Assembly (NCBI RefSeq): GCF_000152825.2
Contig: NC_014414.1
Location: 2,582,501-2,646,500, forward strand
Direction: 5' to 3'
Length of the DNA: 64,000 bases
Source of the DNA: Parvularcula bermudensis HTCC2503
GTDB lineage: Bacteria; Pseudomonadota; Alphaproteobacteria; Caulobacterales; Parvularculaceae
Shown piece after piece: positions 63,933-64,000 of this stretch. A model generated the notes under the pieces. The model had not been told where the DNA came from. It worked only from the letters and a program-made list of their open reading frames with translations, and did no database searches. Position numbers and translations under genes: made by a program. Position 1 is the first letter of the stretch. The number at the start of each line of letters is the position of its first letter.

Positions 63933-64000
63933 TTACGACAATTCTTGTTCGACGGCCTCGAAGGGTTTCGAGAGGACATCCTTTTTCGCATAGATCCCTT
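63933..64000 (-). CDS. C-terminal fragment of an unidentified gene
   Basis: A minus-strand frame enters from the window edge and stops at TAA (63933-63935), encoding ...GIYAKKDVLSKPFEAVEQELS. The residues look like real protein (mixed charge, plausible helix). In many alphaproteobacteria proS precedes lolC/lolD, but this tail does not match a prolyl-tRNA synthetase I recognise. The next 117 bp to the phosphoesterase start hold nothing obvious. Confidence 0.4.
   Translation of the reverse strand, partial: GIYAKKDVLSKPFEAVEQELS

Noticed and set aside
1-64000. CRISPR arrays, insertion sequences, prophage or replication origin
   Set aside because: No regularly spaced repeats, transposase or phage genes were seen, and no cluster of DnaA-box-like repeats stood out.

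Overview
This 64 kb window looks like ordinary chromosome from a GC-rich alphaproteobacterium. The evidence is a MipZ division-site ATPase, an alphaproteobacterial S9 with an N-terminal extension, an OmpR/EnvZ-like pair, neighbouring gltX and gltA, a comF-grxC-nitrilase-DUF1178 run, an isolated Flp pilin gene, ptsP next to lysC, and LolD/LolC. I cannot name the genus from sequence alone. A marine or aquatic relative of Parvularcula or Hyphomonas would fit, but that is a guess. No CRISPR array, transposase, integrase or prophage gene was seen.

Layout. 1-5.3 kb: the first codons of a probable rhomboid protease, a GYF_2-domain protein with a Cas2/SinR-like C-terminus, an OmpR/EnvZ-type two-component pair, then bamB and a YfgM-like protein on the other strand. 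5.4-9.9 kb: the one accessory-looking segment. It holds two tandem RTX lipases whose last 900 bp are nearly identical, a 57-codon ORF between them with its own promoter-like and terminator-like sequences, and a tRNA-Trp. 10-13 kb: threonine catabolism (kbl, a GNAT acetyltransferase, tdh). 13-18 kb: mipZ cluster, panC and a lipoprotein carboxylesterase. 18.4-27.5 kb: NfeD/stomatin membrane pair, ptsP, lysC, ubiG, comEC. 27.7-33 kb: gltX, gltA, an aldehyde dehydrogenase, rpsI and rplM. 33-36.3 kb: a lipoprotein, ctaA and small membrane proteins. 36.4-38.7 kb: an exopolysaccharide sugar transferase, a small secreted protein with a strong terminator, and a gene-free stretch ending in a second terminator. 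38.7-42.1 kb: ydbH-ynbE-ydbL envelope lipid transport operon. 42.2-47.8 kb: mechanosensitive channel and ZntB-like transporter, divergent from an ABC transporter whose permease carries a His-Glu repeat. 47.9-51.5 kb: purD, pdxH, aroC, DUF1428. 51.6-56.5 kb: DUF1178, nitrilase, grxC, comF, a methyltransferase, Flp pilin, mutT and a parvulin. 56.7-64 kb: secA, cysK, lolD-lolC-metallophosphoesterase and the end of an unidentified gene.

Envelope biogenesis is a recurring theme: BamB, YfgM-like, SecA, parvulin, LolCD, YdbH/YnbE/YdbL, the SPOR lipoprotein, NfeD/stomatin and EnvZ/OmpR. The parts most worth a second look are the RTX lipase duplication with its intercalated small ORF, the GYF_2/Cas2-like protein, the His-Glu FtsX-like permease beside a ZntB homologue, and the possible small RNA between two terminators near 38.4-38.6 kb. 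I did not find a convincing new multi-gene system.
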